DNA of 23,622 nucleotides, from contig CAYWHE010000038.1 in NCBI GenBank assembly GCA_964458125.1, positions 1 to 23,622 on the forward strand. The letters run 5' to 3'. This document shows, one piece after another, positions 1 through 8,160 of this stretch; the first letter of the stretch is position 1, and each line of letters opens with the position of its first letter. The stretch comes from CAYWHE01 sp964458125. GTDB lineage: Bacteria > Bacteroidota > Bacteroidia > AKYH767-A > OLB10. The position numbers were made by a program, and so were the translations under genes. The notes beneath the pieces were generated by a model. It made no database searches and had not been told where the DNA came from. It was given only the letters and a program-made list of their open reading frames with translations.

Positions 1-831
1 CATTATTATTATGGTCCCCGGGGTTCCGGCGGAAGAAATACCAGAAATTCCTTAAAATCAGTCGGTCAGTTGTACGAAACCAATATCAGGGCGGAAAAGG
101 AATCCTCTGTTCGTTCTACCAGGTCTGATGCCAATCCTTCAGGTACCATCAGGAACAATACACCGGTTACCAGGGATAAGGGAAACACGATTCAATCAGA
201 AGGATCAACACGTAACAATGAATCAATCCGCCAGGCAGAAGGGGTAAATCCTTCCGGAACAGGTGGTGTGAAGCCCGCCCGGGAATCAAATATAAATCCG
301 GTCCGGAATGAAGGAGCTGTTAAAAATAATGCACCCGTCAGGGGGGCTGAATCAAACACTCCGTCCAATGGCGGTATTAAGCCTGTTCGAGAAAATACAG
401 CGAATCCCAATACGGACAAAAGCAACCGGAATGTGGATGGTCCAGTTCGGAACAGCCCGGGCGAAATCAGAAATAACAACACCAGTCCTGGCGGAAACCA
501 GCCCGGAAACAATGAAATCCGAAATGTGAACCCGGACAAAAAGAATGACGGACGCACAGCGCCCCAACGGAATGAGAACAAGTACCAGCCCGATAACAGG
601 AACAATGAACGGAATATCCGGAGCCAGCCTGAAATGGATAATAATCGCAATCCCGGGCGAAACATGAGAAACAATAGTGATCCTGCTCCATCCCGCCAGG
701 AAAGAAAACCACAGGAAAGCCGTAATGATTTTCACCAGTCTGCTCCGCAGCAAAACATGAACAACGGGGGAGGCAGCCGGCAGCAGTCAGCCCCTTCATC
801 CGGTGAAAGAAAATCGAACAGGCCCCGGTAA
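1..831 (+). CDS. Asn/Arg-rich low-complexity protein, C-terminal part (5' truncated)
   Basis: The reading frame is open from the first base, so the gene enters from upstream. The TTG at 70 is probably internal. The first residues read HYYYGPRGSGGRNTRN. About 275 residues then follow that are dominated by Asn, Arg, Pro, Ser, Gly and Gln, with no hydrophobic segment and no recognisable domain. A degenerate repeat is visible: GGVKPARE (codons from 262) recurs as GGIKPVRE (codons from 370), 36 residues later. Variants of NPVRN, APVRG and GPVRN lie between and after. The gene ends 39 bases before the likely ATG of the FadL-type gene on the same strand, so the two may be co-transcribed. I infer an intrinsically disordered, basic tail of an envelope or secreted protein. 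The function is unknown because the N-terminal domain lies outside the window. Confidence 0.7.
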   Translation, partial: HYYYGPRGSGGRNTRNSLKSVGQLYETNIRAEKESSVRSTRSDANPSGTIRNNTPVTRDKGNTIQSEGSTRNNESIRQAEGVNPSGTGGVKPARESNINPVRNEGAVKNNAPVRGAESNTPSNGGIKPVRENTANPNTDKSNRNVDGPVRNSPGEIRNNNTSPGGNQPGNNEIRNVNPDKKNDGRTAPQRNENKYQPDNRNNERNIRSQPEMDNNRNPGRNMRNNSDPAPSRQERKPQESRNDFHQSAPQQNMNNGGGSRQQSAPSSGERKSNRPR

Positions 832-870
832 GAGTTTTTGATATTTCCGGCTATAAATTCAAAAGAACTC

Positions 871-2349
871 ATGAATACATTCTATAAAAGCATGCTTACG
901 CTGGCATGCTTTTTTTTAATCTTGAACAGTGAAGCACAATCGGACCTGGATGCATTGCGGTTCAGCAAGACCGGGTTTGGTTCCACGGCCAGGTCAATGG
1001 CCATGGGAGGCGCCTTTGGCGCATTGGGAGCAGATTTTTCGGTGCTGAGTCAGAATCCTGCCGGAATTGGACTTTACAGGAAGAGTGAGTTTACCATTTC
1101 ACCCATGTTTAATTACCGGAATGCTGAGGCAAACTACCTCAATACCCGTACAACCGATGGAAGGTTGAATTTTGGATTTGGAAATTTCGGAGTTGAATTC
1201 TGCCGCAACCTGAAAAACGCAAACGGATGGAAAAACTGGAACTTTGGAATTGGATTTAACCGTATAAACAGTTTCAGCGGCCATCAGACTTTTGAAGGAA
1301 TAAACCCGCAAAACTCTTTGCTTGATACCTATGTGGAGGAAGCAAACGGGGTCGACCCAACCCTGCTTCCTGACCAGGTCAGTTTTGAAACAAATGAGGC
1401 TTTTAATATCTACCTCATCGATTCCGTCAACGGAAACCAATATTACAGTGCAGTACCCAACGGAGGCATGCTGCAACGGAAATCAACCCGGACAAGAGGT
1501 TCGTTGGGCGAGTGGGATTTTGCATTCGGGGCAAATTACAATGACCAGCTTTATCTCGGTGCAACGGTGGGTATTGCAACACTCCGGTATCTGGAAGACT
1601 CCAAATTCGAAGAAAGGGATGAACAAAATCTCCATGATTCCATTGCCGGGCTTGACATTTCATCTTTCTCGGTTAACCAGTATCTCAGTACCAGTGGGAC
1701 CGGGATCAACCTGAAGATTGGTATTATCTACAAACCAGCCGACTGGGTCAGAATAGGCGCTGCTGTTCACACACCGACCTATTACAACCTGTCGGATGAT
1801 TATTCCACTTACCTGGTTGCACATTTTGCGAACGGTCCTACCTATACCTCTCAAACGTTGCAGGGTGCATTCGACTATGACCTGCTTACTCCCCTGAAAG
1901 CCATCGGCAGTCTGGCATTCATTATTGGAAATTACGGGTTGATCAGTGCTGATTATGAATTTGTGGATTATTCCAATGCCAGGCTTGATTCCAGGGATTA
2001 TAGTTTCAGGGATGAGAACAATTCAATTGACGCAAAATACAAACCTGCCTCCAACTTTCGTATAGGAGGAGAGTATAAATTTGACATATTCAGTTTTCGT
2101 TTGGGGGGAGCCTATTATGGAACTCCATTTGAATCCGGGTTAAACCGTAAATCTGAAGACCAGCACCAGATTTTCTATACGGGTGGTTTTGGCGTACGGG
2201 GAAAATCAGGTTTCGTGGATATTGCCTATGCATTGGGACAGTCAGCTGATTTCTACCGGCCATATGGTTTAAATAATGAAACTGTGCCGGGGGTAAAAAC
2301 CAGTTACAGCGATCACCGGATAATGGTTACTTTTGGTGTGCGCTGGTAA
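871..2349 (+). CDS. OMPP1/FadL/TodX-type outer-membrane protein
   Basis: This is a 492-residue outer-membrane beta-barrel protein. The start is set at the ATG at 871: it is followed by a clear signal peptide (MNTFYKSMLTLACFFLILNS, cleavage near EAQS), whereas the TTG at 838 would put hydrophilic residues first. After the signal come the family hallmarks: FGSTARSMAMGGAFGALGAD, then QNPAGIGLYRKSEF. Alternating aromatic/polar strands follow up to a C-terminal aromatic residue (MVTFGVRW), as expected for BAM-inserted barrels. OMPP1/FadL proteins pass hydrophobic molecules across the outer membrane. In Bacteroidota the superfamily also includes the T9SS protein PorV, but this protein is longer than typical PorV and nothing here ties it to T9SS. 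The substrate cannot be read from the sequence. The gene converges on the metallopeptidase gene 43 bases downstream, with no obvious terminator hairpin between them. Confidence 0.85.
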   Translation: MNTFYKSMLTLACFFLILNSEAQSDLDALRFSKTGFGSTARSMAMGGAFGALGADFSVLSQNPAGIGLYRKSEFTISPMFNYRNAEANYLNTRTTDGRLNFGFGNFGVEFCRNLKNANGWKNWNFGIGFNRINSFSGHQTFEGINPQNSLLDTYVEEANGVDPTLLPDQVSFETNEAFNIYLIDSVNGNQYYSAVPNGGMLQRKSTRTRGSLGEWDFAFGANYNDQLYLGATVGIATLRYLEDSKFEERDEQNLHDSIAGLDISSFSVNQYLSTSGTGINLKIGIIYKPADWVRIGAAVHTPTYYNLSDDYSTYLVAHFANGPTYTSQTLQGAFDYDLLTPLKAIGSLAFIIGNYGLISADYEFVDYSNARLDSRDYSFRDENNSIDAKYKPASNFRIGGEYKFDIFSFRLGGAYYGTPFESGLNRKSEDQHQIFYTGGFGVRGKSGFVDIAYALGQSADFYRPYGLNNETVPGVKTSYSDHRIMVTFGVRW

Positions 2350-2392
2350 TGCATTTCATACCCCAATTAAATTTCCTTCCTGTTTTAAAAAA

Positions 2393-3451
2393 TTACCCGG
2401 CCAGTAGCTGAAGAATTGTTTTTTGATCGGCTTGCCTGATAAAGGATATAAAATTTTTCAGGTTGCCTTTAAACCGACTGGAATATACCTCCTGTATTTT
2501 TTCCTGTTGCCTGCGATACCGGTCATTACTCATGAAACAGGTATTATCCGGCAGGCTGTCGTGTTCCGCATCAAAGTGATATCGTTTTTTATTGATTAAG
2601 GGCAGGGAATCAATGTTGTGCATGATTTCAATTATCATCTTTTTCTTGAATTCCGTTTTTTGAGCCAGCGGCCAGCCGGGAGGAAAAGAATGGTATAGAC
2701 TGTCCAGTCTTACACGGGCCTGAAGCATGAAAGCGCCATAGACCGTTTCATCGGATTTATAAGTAAGGTAATCCAGGTAGGTTTTGGAGTTTACCCCGTA
2801 GCGGCTTCCAATAAAAAGCAAAGCGCCCTGTTCTCCAATAAAGGTGGCCAGGTTTTCATTGAAGTCTATGTTGCTTTTTATAAAAACGGTTGCATGAGTA
2901 AGCTCATGTATAATCAGTTCGGCCAGTGATCCCTCGCTTTTCTTCAGCATATTGGTTAAAACCGGATCGTTAAACCATCCCAGGGTACTCCATCCAGAAG
3001 TGGCCGACAGATCAGCATCATATCCTTCTGCTTTCAATTCAAGCAAGGCTTCTTCACCTTTTTCCTTTTTAAAAAATCCCTTGTAGGAGACTTCACCCAA
3101 CAAGGGAAATGTCCAGGTTTTGGCTTTAAATTCAAATGGCAGGCATCCGGTCAGGACCCACAACACGGGTTCATTATGTTGATTATATACCTTGGTATAG
3201 TTACGGGTTTCATTGAGTCCCAGGGAGTCAGTTGCAAAATGTCTGATATCGTCCAATAACCTGAATTTAGCTTTCCATGATTCCGGAACTGCGGGATCGG
3301 CCAAAAACTCCCGCCCGGTCTGCGCTCCCCAACTGATTTTAAGTTGGCCCTTCAATTGTGAAAGTCCGTAAAACACCAGGTCATGCTGCCAGATGATAAG
3401 AAAAATCAGGCAGACCAGTATAAGACCAAAAATTTTCTTCAGGATACTCAA
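2393..3451 (-). CDS. Membrane-anchored zinc aminopeptidase-like protein (PF10023 type)
   Basis: This 352-residue protein has one N-terminal membrane segment (about residues 5-21). It carries an HELTH zinc site (H182, E183, H186) followed by NENLATFIGEQG (199-210), which supplies candidate third-ligand glutamates. Upstream, LPFEF, WTFPLLGEV and SYKGFF (about 104-127) match the pattern of the predicted aminopeptidase family PF10023, where related sequences read WTFPLVG and PYRGYF. I therefore predict a periplasm-facing metallopeptidase anchored in the inner membrane; the peptidase activity is inferred from the family. The start is TTG at 3451. No ATG or GTG is available before residue 168, and a GAGGTGAT sequence ends right at the TTG. 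The gene begins 16 bases after the acyl-CoA dehydrogenase stop, so the two are probably one operon, although no functional link is obvious. Confidence 0.8.
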   Translation of the reverse strand: MSILKKIFGLILVCLIFLIIWQHDLVFYGLSQLKGQLKISWGAQTGREFLADPAVPESWKAKFRLLDDIRHFATDSLGLNETRNYTKVYNQHNEPVLWVLTGCLPFEFKAKTWTFPLLGEVSYKGFFKKEKGEEALLELKAEGYDADLSATSGWSTLGWFNDPVLTNMLKKSEGSLAELIIHELTHATVFIKSNIDFNENLATFIGEQGALLFIGSRYGVNSKTYLDYLTYKSDETVYGAFMLQARVRLDSLYHSFPPGWPLAQKTEFKKKMIIEIMHNIDSLPLINKKRYHFDAEHDSLPDNTCFMSNDRYRRQQEKIQEVYSSRFKGNLKNFISFIRQADQKTILQLLAG

Positions 3452-3459
3452 ATCACCTC
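3452..3459 (-). promoter_or_regulatory. Shine-Dalgarno-like site deciding a TTG start
   Basis: On the minus strand GAGGTGAT lies directly before the TTG start of the PF10023-type gene. It is complementary to the usual 3' end of 16S rRNA (ATCACCTC). The GAGG core is only 4 bases from the start codon, which is short. Most genes in this window have no such site. It supports the TTG, since the in-frame alternatives are absent and the overlapping GTG runs into a stop after one codon. Confidence 0.5.
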
Positions 3460-3467
3460 AACGAAAA

Positions 3468-5261
3468 TTAAAAGCAATAGTGATTGGCTTCAATAAGTAT
3501 TTTCGCTATGTTACGCCTGGCCTCCTTGGTATTGACAGGATTGGTTTTGGTAAACCGTTTCAGTCCCATCAGCAGCATTCTCTGCTCATCGCCTTCCGAA
3601 AATGAAAAAACAGCTGTTTTACCGGCCGAATGAATCCGGTCGGCTGCTGAAACAATAAATACCTTCATCATTTCCATCTGACCGGAACAGGCTGATTCGC
3701 CTTTCAATCCGGCCAGCTTTTGTGTACGAAGCAATACCGATTCGGCGGCGAATGTATCAATCATCATATCCGCAATATTCATCAGGATTTCCTGTTCTTT
3801 CGATAATTGCATCATATACTTCTGAACGGCGGCCCCCGCAACCATTAATAAGGCTTTCTTAAAGCCTGCAATGGTTTTATGGCCGGAGCTGAAAGGGTCA
3901 TCTTCCCCCTTTGAAAGATCGGGTATTCCCAGCAGTTCCTTTTGAACGGCAGTAGCCGGTCCCATCAGGTCAAGTTCGCCTTTCATGGCACGTTTCAGGA
4001 GCATATCCAGCGTCAACAGACGGTTAATTTCATTGGTTCCTTCAAATATCCTGTTTATTCTGGAATCCCGGTATGCCCTGTCCATTGGAAAATCGGATGA
4101 GTATCCATAACCCCCGAAAATCTGAACACCCTCATCCACCACGTAATCGAGTACTTCAGACCCGAACACCTTGAGCATGGCACATTCAGCGGCATACTCC
4201 TCGGCAGCACCCATCAGAGCGTGGGCATAATCATGGCCTTCGGCTAATAATTGTTTTTCCTTCTCATCCACCAGCATACTTACCCTGTACAGGGCGGCCT
4301 CGCAGGTATAAATGCGGATAGCCTGTTCGGCCAGTTTATGACGGATGGCTCCGAATTTTGCGATTGGTAATTTGAATTGTTCACGGGTATTGGCATAGCT
4401 GACCGATAAGGTGGCGGCCCGTTTCGCCCCTCCGAGCGCAGCGGCAGCCAGTTTGGCACGGCCGATATTTAGAATATTAAATGCAATCAGGTGGCCTTTT
4501 CCGATTTCCCCCAACAGGTTTTCAACCGGAACTTGACAATCGGTAAGAAAAACCTGACGGGTGGAGGAGCCTTTAATACCCATTTTATGTTCTTCCTCTC
4601 CCAGGCTCAGGCCGGAAAAGGTTTTTTCCACAATAAAACCGGTAAACTTATCACCGTCCACCTGAGCAAAAACAATAAACAAATCAGCAAAACCGGCATT
4701 CGTAATCCACATTTTCTGTCCGTTCAGGATGTAGTTTTTCCCGTCTGGTGAAAGAACAGCCTTGGTTTTAGCGGCAAGTGCATCCGAACCGGAGCCCGGC
4801 TCTGTCAGGCAATAGGATGCCTTCCATCTGCCTGAAGAAAGAAGCGGAAGGTATTTGTCTTTCTGGTAAGTATTGCCGAAATACAGGATGGGAAGCGTTC
4901 CAATGCCGGTGTGAGCGGCAATGGCTACTGCAAATGAATGTCCGGCGCCCAAAACTTCAGTCATCAGTATACTGGTGATAAAATCTTTTCCAAAACCACC
5001 ATAAGCTTCCGGCACAGAAATGCCAAGTAAGCCCAGTTCACCGGCCTTATCAAGCAGGTTGACCATGAGCCCTTCTTCCTGGGCATCGATCCGGTCGAGT
5101 ATAGTCATGACTTCCTGGTCCAGGAAGTCTCGTCCCATCGTGGCCATCATTTGTTGTTCCTCGTTAAACTCCTCAGGAATGAAGGTGTCGGCTGGGGACG
5201 ACGGTTGAACGAGGAATTCTCCGCCCTTTAAGGCCTTTTTTGCAATGCTTTCCATTACCAT
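3468..5261 (-). CDS. Acyl-CoA dehydrogenase, long form (about 597 aa)
   Basis: This FAD-dependent enzyme introduces the alpha-beta double bond into acyl-CoA, the first step of beta-oxidation. The N-terminal helical domain is followed by the FAD/substrate signature LTEPGSGSDALAAKTKA. Next comes the middle beta-domain (KMWITNAGFADLFIVFAQVD), then the C-terminal helical domain with QIFGGYGYSSDFPMDRAYRD and RIFEGTNEINR. Glu407 in that last motif aligns with the catalytic base of medium-chain ACAD. At 597 residues it is about 200 longer than short/medium-chain ACADs. The extra C-terminal region (about 420-597) resembles the VLCAD/ACAD9-like architecture common in Bacteroidota, so a long-chain preference is an inference. 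ATG at 5261 or 5255 could be the start. No electron-transfer flavoprotein or thiolase gene lies nearby. Confidence 0.92.
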   Translation of the reverse strand: MVMESIAKKALKGGEFLVQPSSPADTFIPEEFNEEQQMMATMGRDFLDQEVMTILDRIDAQEEGLMVNLLDKAGELGLLGISVPEAYGGFGKDFITSILMTEVLGAGHSFAVAIAAHTGIGTLPILYFGNTYQKDKYLPLLSSGRWKASYCLTEPGSGSDALAAKTKAVLSPDGKNYILNGQKMWITNAGFADLFIVFAQVDGDKFTGFIVEKTFSGLSLGEEEHKMGIKGSSTRQVFLTDCQVPVENLLGEIGKGHLIAFNILNIGRAKLAAAALGGAKRAATLSVSYANTREQFKLPIAKFGAIRHKLAEQAIRIYTCEAALYRVSMLVDEKEKQLLAEGHDYAHALMGAAEEYAAECAMLKVFGSEVLDYVVDEGVQIFGGYGYSSDFPMDRAYRDSRINRIFEGTNEINRLLTLDMLLKRAMKGELDLMGPATAVQKELLGIPDLSKGEDDPFSSGHKTIAGFKKALLMVAGAAVQKYMMQLSKEQEILMNIADMMIDTFAAESVLLRTQKLAGLKGESACSGQMEMMKVFIVSAADRIHSAGKTAVFSFSEGDEQRMLLMGLKRFTKTNPVNTKEARRNIAKILIEANHYCF

Positions 5262-5296
5262 TATTTTGTTGTAAAATTACTACCTGTTGATCATGA

Positions 5297-5327
5297 TTGT
5301 ACGGATATACGAAAAAAATTACTTTTG
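5297..5327 (+). promoter_or_regulatory. Bacteroidota-type promoter of the DNA glycosylase gene
   Basis: A TTG at 5297-5299 (-33) is separated by 20 bases from TACTTTTG at 5320-5327 (-7). This matches the known Bacteroidota sigma-ABfr pattern TTG-N19-21-TAnnTTTG. It lies in the 150-base gap between the divergent ACAD and glycosylase genes and would give a leader of about 78 bases. Confidence 0.6.
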
Positions 5328-5411
5328 GTTTGAATAAGTTGAAATGAAATCCGGCAATTTCCGGACCGTAGAAAACTTTGAACCAGGCCAGCCAAAACGA
5401 AAAGCAGGGAA

Positions 5412-6086
5412 ATGAATGCGAGTAAAAGTATTAAAAACAAAGAATATACAGGGCATTTGAGTAAGGATTCCCGGTTGAAAAAAATAATCGAGCAACAGGG
5501 CAGGCTGGTGCTGACCAGGCATGAAAATGTGTGCCTGCGTTTATGCGCTTCCATCATATCCCAGCAGTTATCCACACGCGTTGCCGACGTGATATACAAC
5601 CGTTTTATTGATTTGTTTGGAGGGAAATCACCGCAACCTCAGGATATATTAGCTGTTTCAACGGACCAGTTTCGTGCCATCGGGTTGTCGGGGGCCAAGG
5701 CGGAATACCTGCATCACGTGGCCCGGTTTGCCATGGATCGGGGAATGGATCATACACGGCTTTCTGAAATGGATGCCGGGGAGATCGTGGATTATCTTAC
5801 TCAAATTAAGGGAGTGGGCCGTTGGACGGTGGAAATGATTTTGATGTTTACACTGGGTCATGAGGATGTATTTGCTGCAGATGACCTGGGTATCCGCCAG
5901 GCTATGATCCGCTTATACCGGCTGGACGATACGGATAAACAGAAATTCAGGCAGCGGATACTGGAGATTTCATCGCGGTGGCGCCCCTACCGGACCTATG
6001 CCTGTTTGCATCTTTGGATGTGGAAAGACAGTAAAGGTAACCCTGTTCCCAAAAAATCAGTTAAATCAAAAAGGAAAAAGAACTGA
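5412..6086 (+). CDS. DNA-3-methyladenine glycosylase II, AlkA-like HhH-GPD protein
   Basis: This 224-residue base-excision repair glycosylase removes alkylated purines (3-methyladenine type) from DNA. The helix-hairpin-helix reads IKGVGRWTVEMIL (about 132-144) and is followed by VFAADDLGIRQ (153-163). Asp158 sits where the superfamily's catalytic aspartate lies. The N-terminal half has the conserved ICASIISQQLS-like segment (CASIISQQLS, 45-54) and LSGAKAEYLHHVA (92-104). It lacks the extra N-terminal AlkA domain and the Ada regulatory domain of E. coli proteins, so it is the short, single-core type. The tail is very basic (KKSVKSKRKKN), which suits DNA binding. ATG at 5412 follows AGGGA at a good distance. 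A clear promoter precedes the gene at 5297-5327. Confidence 0.9.
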   Translation: MNASKSIKNKEYTGHLSKDSRLKKIIEQQGRLVLTRHENVCLRLCASIISQQLSTRVADVIYNRFIDLFGGKSPQPQDILAVSTDQFRAIGLSGAKAEYLHHVARFAMDRGMDHTRLSEMDAGEIVDYLTQIKGVGRWTVEMILMFTLGHEDVFAADDLGIRQAMIRLYRLDDTDKQKFRQRILEISSRWRPYRTYACLHLWMWKDSKGNPVPKKSVKSKRKKN

Positions 6087-6130
6087 GAACATGATGTTAC
6101 CCTTTCCCGCGGAATTTTCTATATAAATTT

Positions 6131-6138
6131 TACATTTG
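6131..6138 (+). promoter_or_regulatory. -7 promoter element before the TMTC-like gene
   Basis: TACATTTG is an exact match to the Bacteroidota -7 element TAnnTTTG. It is 33 bases upstream of the TTG start at 6172 and lies in an AT-rich stretch. No TTG is found at the expected -33 distance, so this is a half-match. It supports a start at or after 6172 rather than one further upstream. Confidence 0.4.
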
Positions 6139-6171
6139 CGAAGCTGATATCCATTTAATACCTGATCCAAC

Positions 6172-8031
6172 TTGAAAAGAACATCCAGGCAGGCTTCCGG
6201 TAAAGCGGCACCTCCGGTAAAAAAAAATCCACCAGCCCGGGAAAATATAAAACACAAGTCAAAATTTTCCATCTGGCTTGTCCTGGCTGGTATTTTACCA
6301 ATAACCTTCATTGTTTTCACGCCGATACTCGATAATCAGCTGACGAACTGGGATGATCCCACCTACATCACTGAAAATCCGATCATCCGTAAACTAGACT
6401 GGTACCATATCAAGCGTATTTTTACCGAATTTTATTTTGGAAATTACCAGCCCTTACATATCTTTTCATATGCAGTAGAATATCATTTTTTCAAGCTGGA
6501 TCCTGCCGGTTACCATACCGTCAGCCTGGTTATGCATGTTATCGTGACCGGCCTGGTATGGTGGTTTATATTCCTGCTGAGCGGGAACGGAACCATAGCT
6601 ATCATCGCTTCCCTTTTGTTTGGCCTTCACCCCCTGCATGTTGAATCCGTTGCCTGGGCTGCAGAACGGAAGGATATGCTGTATGCAACCTTTTTTGTTT
6701 TATCCATGATTGCGTACCTGAAATATATTGACCAGGGCGGAAAGATGAAATTTTATGTATTCGCTTTGCTGTTCTTTCTGCTTTCCATTTTTTCAAAGGC
6801 CATGGCTTCATCCCTGCCGCCGGTGTTGTTTTTACTCGATTACTTCCGGGGACGGAAATTTTCGGTGAAACTGATCCTGGAAAAGGTGCCTTTTCTCGCT
6901 ATCGCCGTTATCATGGGGTTAACCTCCATCCGGGCAGCTGAAAGCACGGATACCATTTCACATGATTCCGTTTTTTCCTTATTCGACAGGATTCTTTTTG
7001 CCTGCTTTAACCTGTTAGCCTATACGGGCAAGCTCATTTTACCAGTAAAATTGAGTTCCTTTTATCCTTATCCGGTAAAGGAAGGCGGGTATCTGCCGTA
7101 TTATTATTATATCGCTCCACTGGTGATTGCCGGATTACTGGTTATAATTATCCGGTCCATGAAGAACACAAGAACCGTGTTTTTTGCTTCGGGATTTTTT
7201 GTAGCGTGTATTTTCCTCGTGCTTCAATTATTGCCGGTCGGCCCTACCATCATTAGCGAACGTTACAGTTACCTCCCTTCCATTGGATTTTGTTACCTGA
7301 TGGCAGTCGGTGCGGTTTACCTGGGTGAGCGTAAGCGGAGTTTAACGATACCCCTATATGTTGCCATCGGTGCATACAGTATTTTTCTGGCAGTAACCAC
7401 CTACCGGCGATGCGATGTGTGGCAGGACAGCCTGACCCTGTGGAACAATGTGCTGGAAAAGTTTCCCAGGGTTTCGGTGGCCTTAAATAACAAGGGAAAT
7501 GTTTATGGAAAGGAAATGGGTCAGCTGGATATCGCCCTGGAGAATTTTAATAAATCGATTGAATATGATCCGAATTATGAAAATGCCTATTCCAACCGGG
7601 GTATTGTTTATTGCATGAAAGGGAAATTCGATCTGGCCATTCAGGACTTCAATAAGGCCATTGAACTCAAGCCGAAATACCTGGAAGCACTTCAGAACAG
7701 GGGAATCGCTTATGCCCAGACCGGGCAACTGGAAAGGGCCATAGCGGATTTCACAACCGTCATGCAGATTGACAAGGACGACCTGAATGCTTTTGTAAAC
7801 AGGGGGATAGCGTATACGCAATCCAGGCAATTTGATTTGGCCCTGCAGGATTTTAACCGGGCGATCGCCATCAAACGTGATCATGCGGAGGCTTATTACC
7901 GGCGGTCAGCAGCTTATTATAACAGGCAGCAGTTCCAGGAAGCCTACCAGGACATCCAGACTGCGCTGTCACTGGGCTTCAAAGGAGATGAAAAATATAT
8001 GGAGCAAATCCGCCAGGCAGCGGGTCGCTGA
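6172..8031 (+). CDS. TMTC-like multi-span membrane protein with C-terminal TPRs
   Basis: This 619-residue protein has a basic cytoplasmic N-terminus and many transmembrane helices over about residues 33-420. Five TPR units occupy about 436-605; their repeated core is NRGIAYAQTGQLERAIADF with close variants. The first extramembrane loop holds NWDDPTYI (Asp61, Asp62), and a later loop has LLFGLHPLHVESVAWAAERKDML. Both are hallmarks of the TMTC / DUF1736 group, which belongs to the GT-C glycosyltransferase superfamily. Eukaryotic TMTC1-4 are O-mannosyltransferases for cadherins. Bacterial members are mostly unstudied, so transfer of a lipid-linked sugar to exported protein is an inference. The start is TTG at 6172, 33 bases after an exact -7 element. 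The gene converges on the RelA/SpoT gene 129 bases downstream. Confidence 0.82.
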   Translation: MKRTSRQASGKAAPPVKKNPPARENIKHKSKFSIWLVLAGILPITFIVFTPILDNQLTNWDDPTYITENPIIRKLDWYHIKRIFTEFYFGNYQPLHIFSYAVEYHFFKLDPAGYHTVSLVMHVIVTGLVWWFIFLLSGNGTIAIIASLLFGLHPLHVESVAWAAERKDMLYATFFVLSMIAYLKYIDQGGKMKFYVFALLFFLLSIFSKAMASSLPPVLFLLDYFRGRKFSVKLILEKVPFLAIAVIMGLTSIRAAESTDTISHDSVFSLFDRILFACFNLLAYTGKLILPVKLSSFYPYPVKEGGYLPYYYYIAPLVIAGLLVIIIRSMKNTRTVFFASGFFVACIFLVLQLLPVGPTIISERYSYLPSIGFCYLMAVGAVYLGERKRSLTIPLYVAIGAYSIFLAVTTYRRCDVWQDSLTLWNNVLEKFPRVSVALNNKGNVYGKEMGQLDIALENFNKSIEYDPNYENAYSNRGIVYCMKGKFDLAIQDFNKAIELKPKYLEALQNRGIAYAQTGQLERAIADFTTVMQIDKDDLNAFVNRGIAYTQSRQFDLALQDFNRAIAIKRDHAEAYYRRSAAYYNRQQFQEAYQDIQTALSLGFKGDEKYMEQIRQAAGR

Positions 8032-8160
8032 TCATTGCCTTGCCGGCCAATGTGGCGATGCATTACTGCAAAAAAGGAGATTGAATTTTCCGGATTGTTT
8101 GTTCAGGAAAAACCAGGCAAGGATTTTTTTGTTTGATTGGATGCGGCCGAATCCTGCGGA

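Noticed and set aside
192..674. Long minus-strand open frames antisense to the Asn/Arg-rich gene
   Set aside because: They arise from the biased codon composition of the sense gene (AAY and CGN/CCN-rich). Their translations are Phe/Leu/Pro-rich without family features.
838..870. Extension of the FadL-type gene to the TTG at 838
   Set aside because: It would place eleven non-signal residues before a well-formed signal peptide that begins at ATG 871.
8093..8120. Possible hairpin TTTTCC...GGAAAA and T-run between the converging TMTC and RelA/SpoT genes
   Set aside because: The stem is only 6 mostly A-T pairs with a 14-base loop, and the T-run is offset from it. This is too weak to call a terminator.
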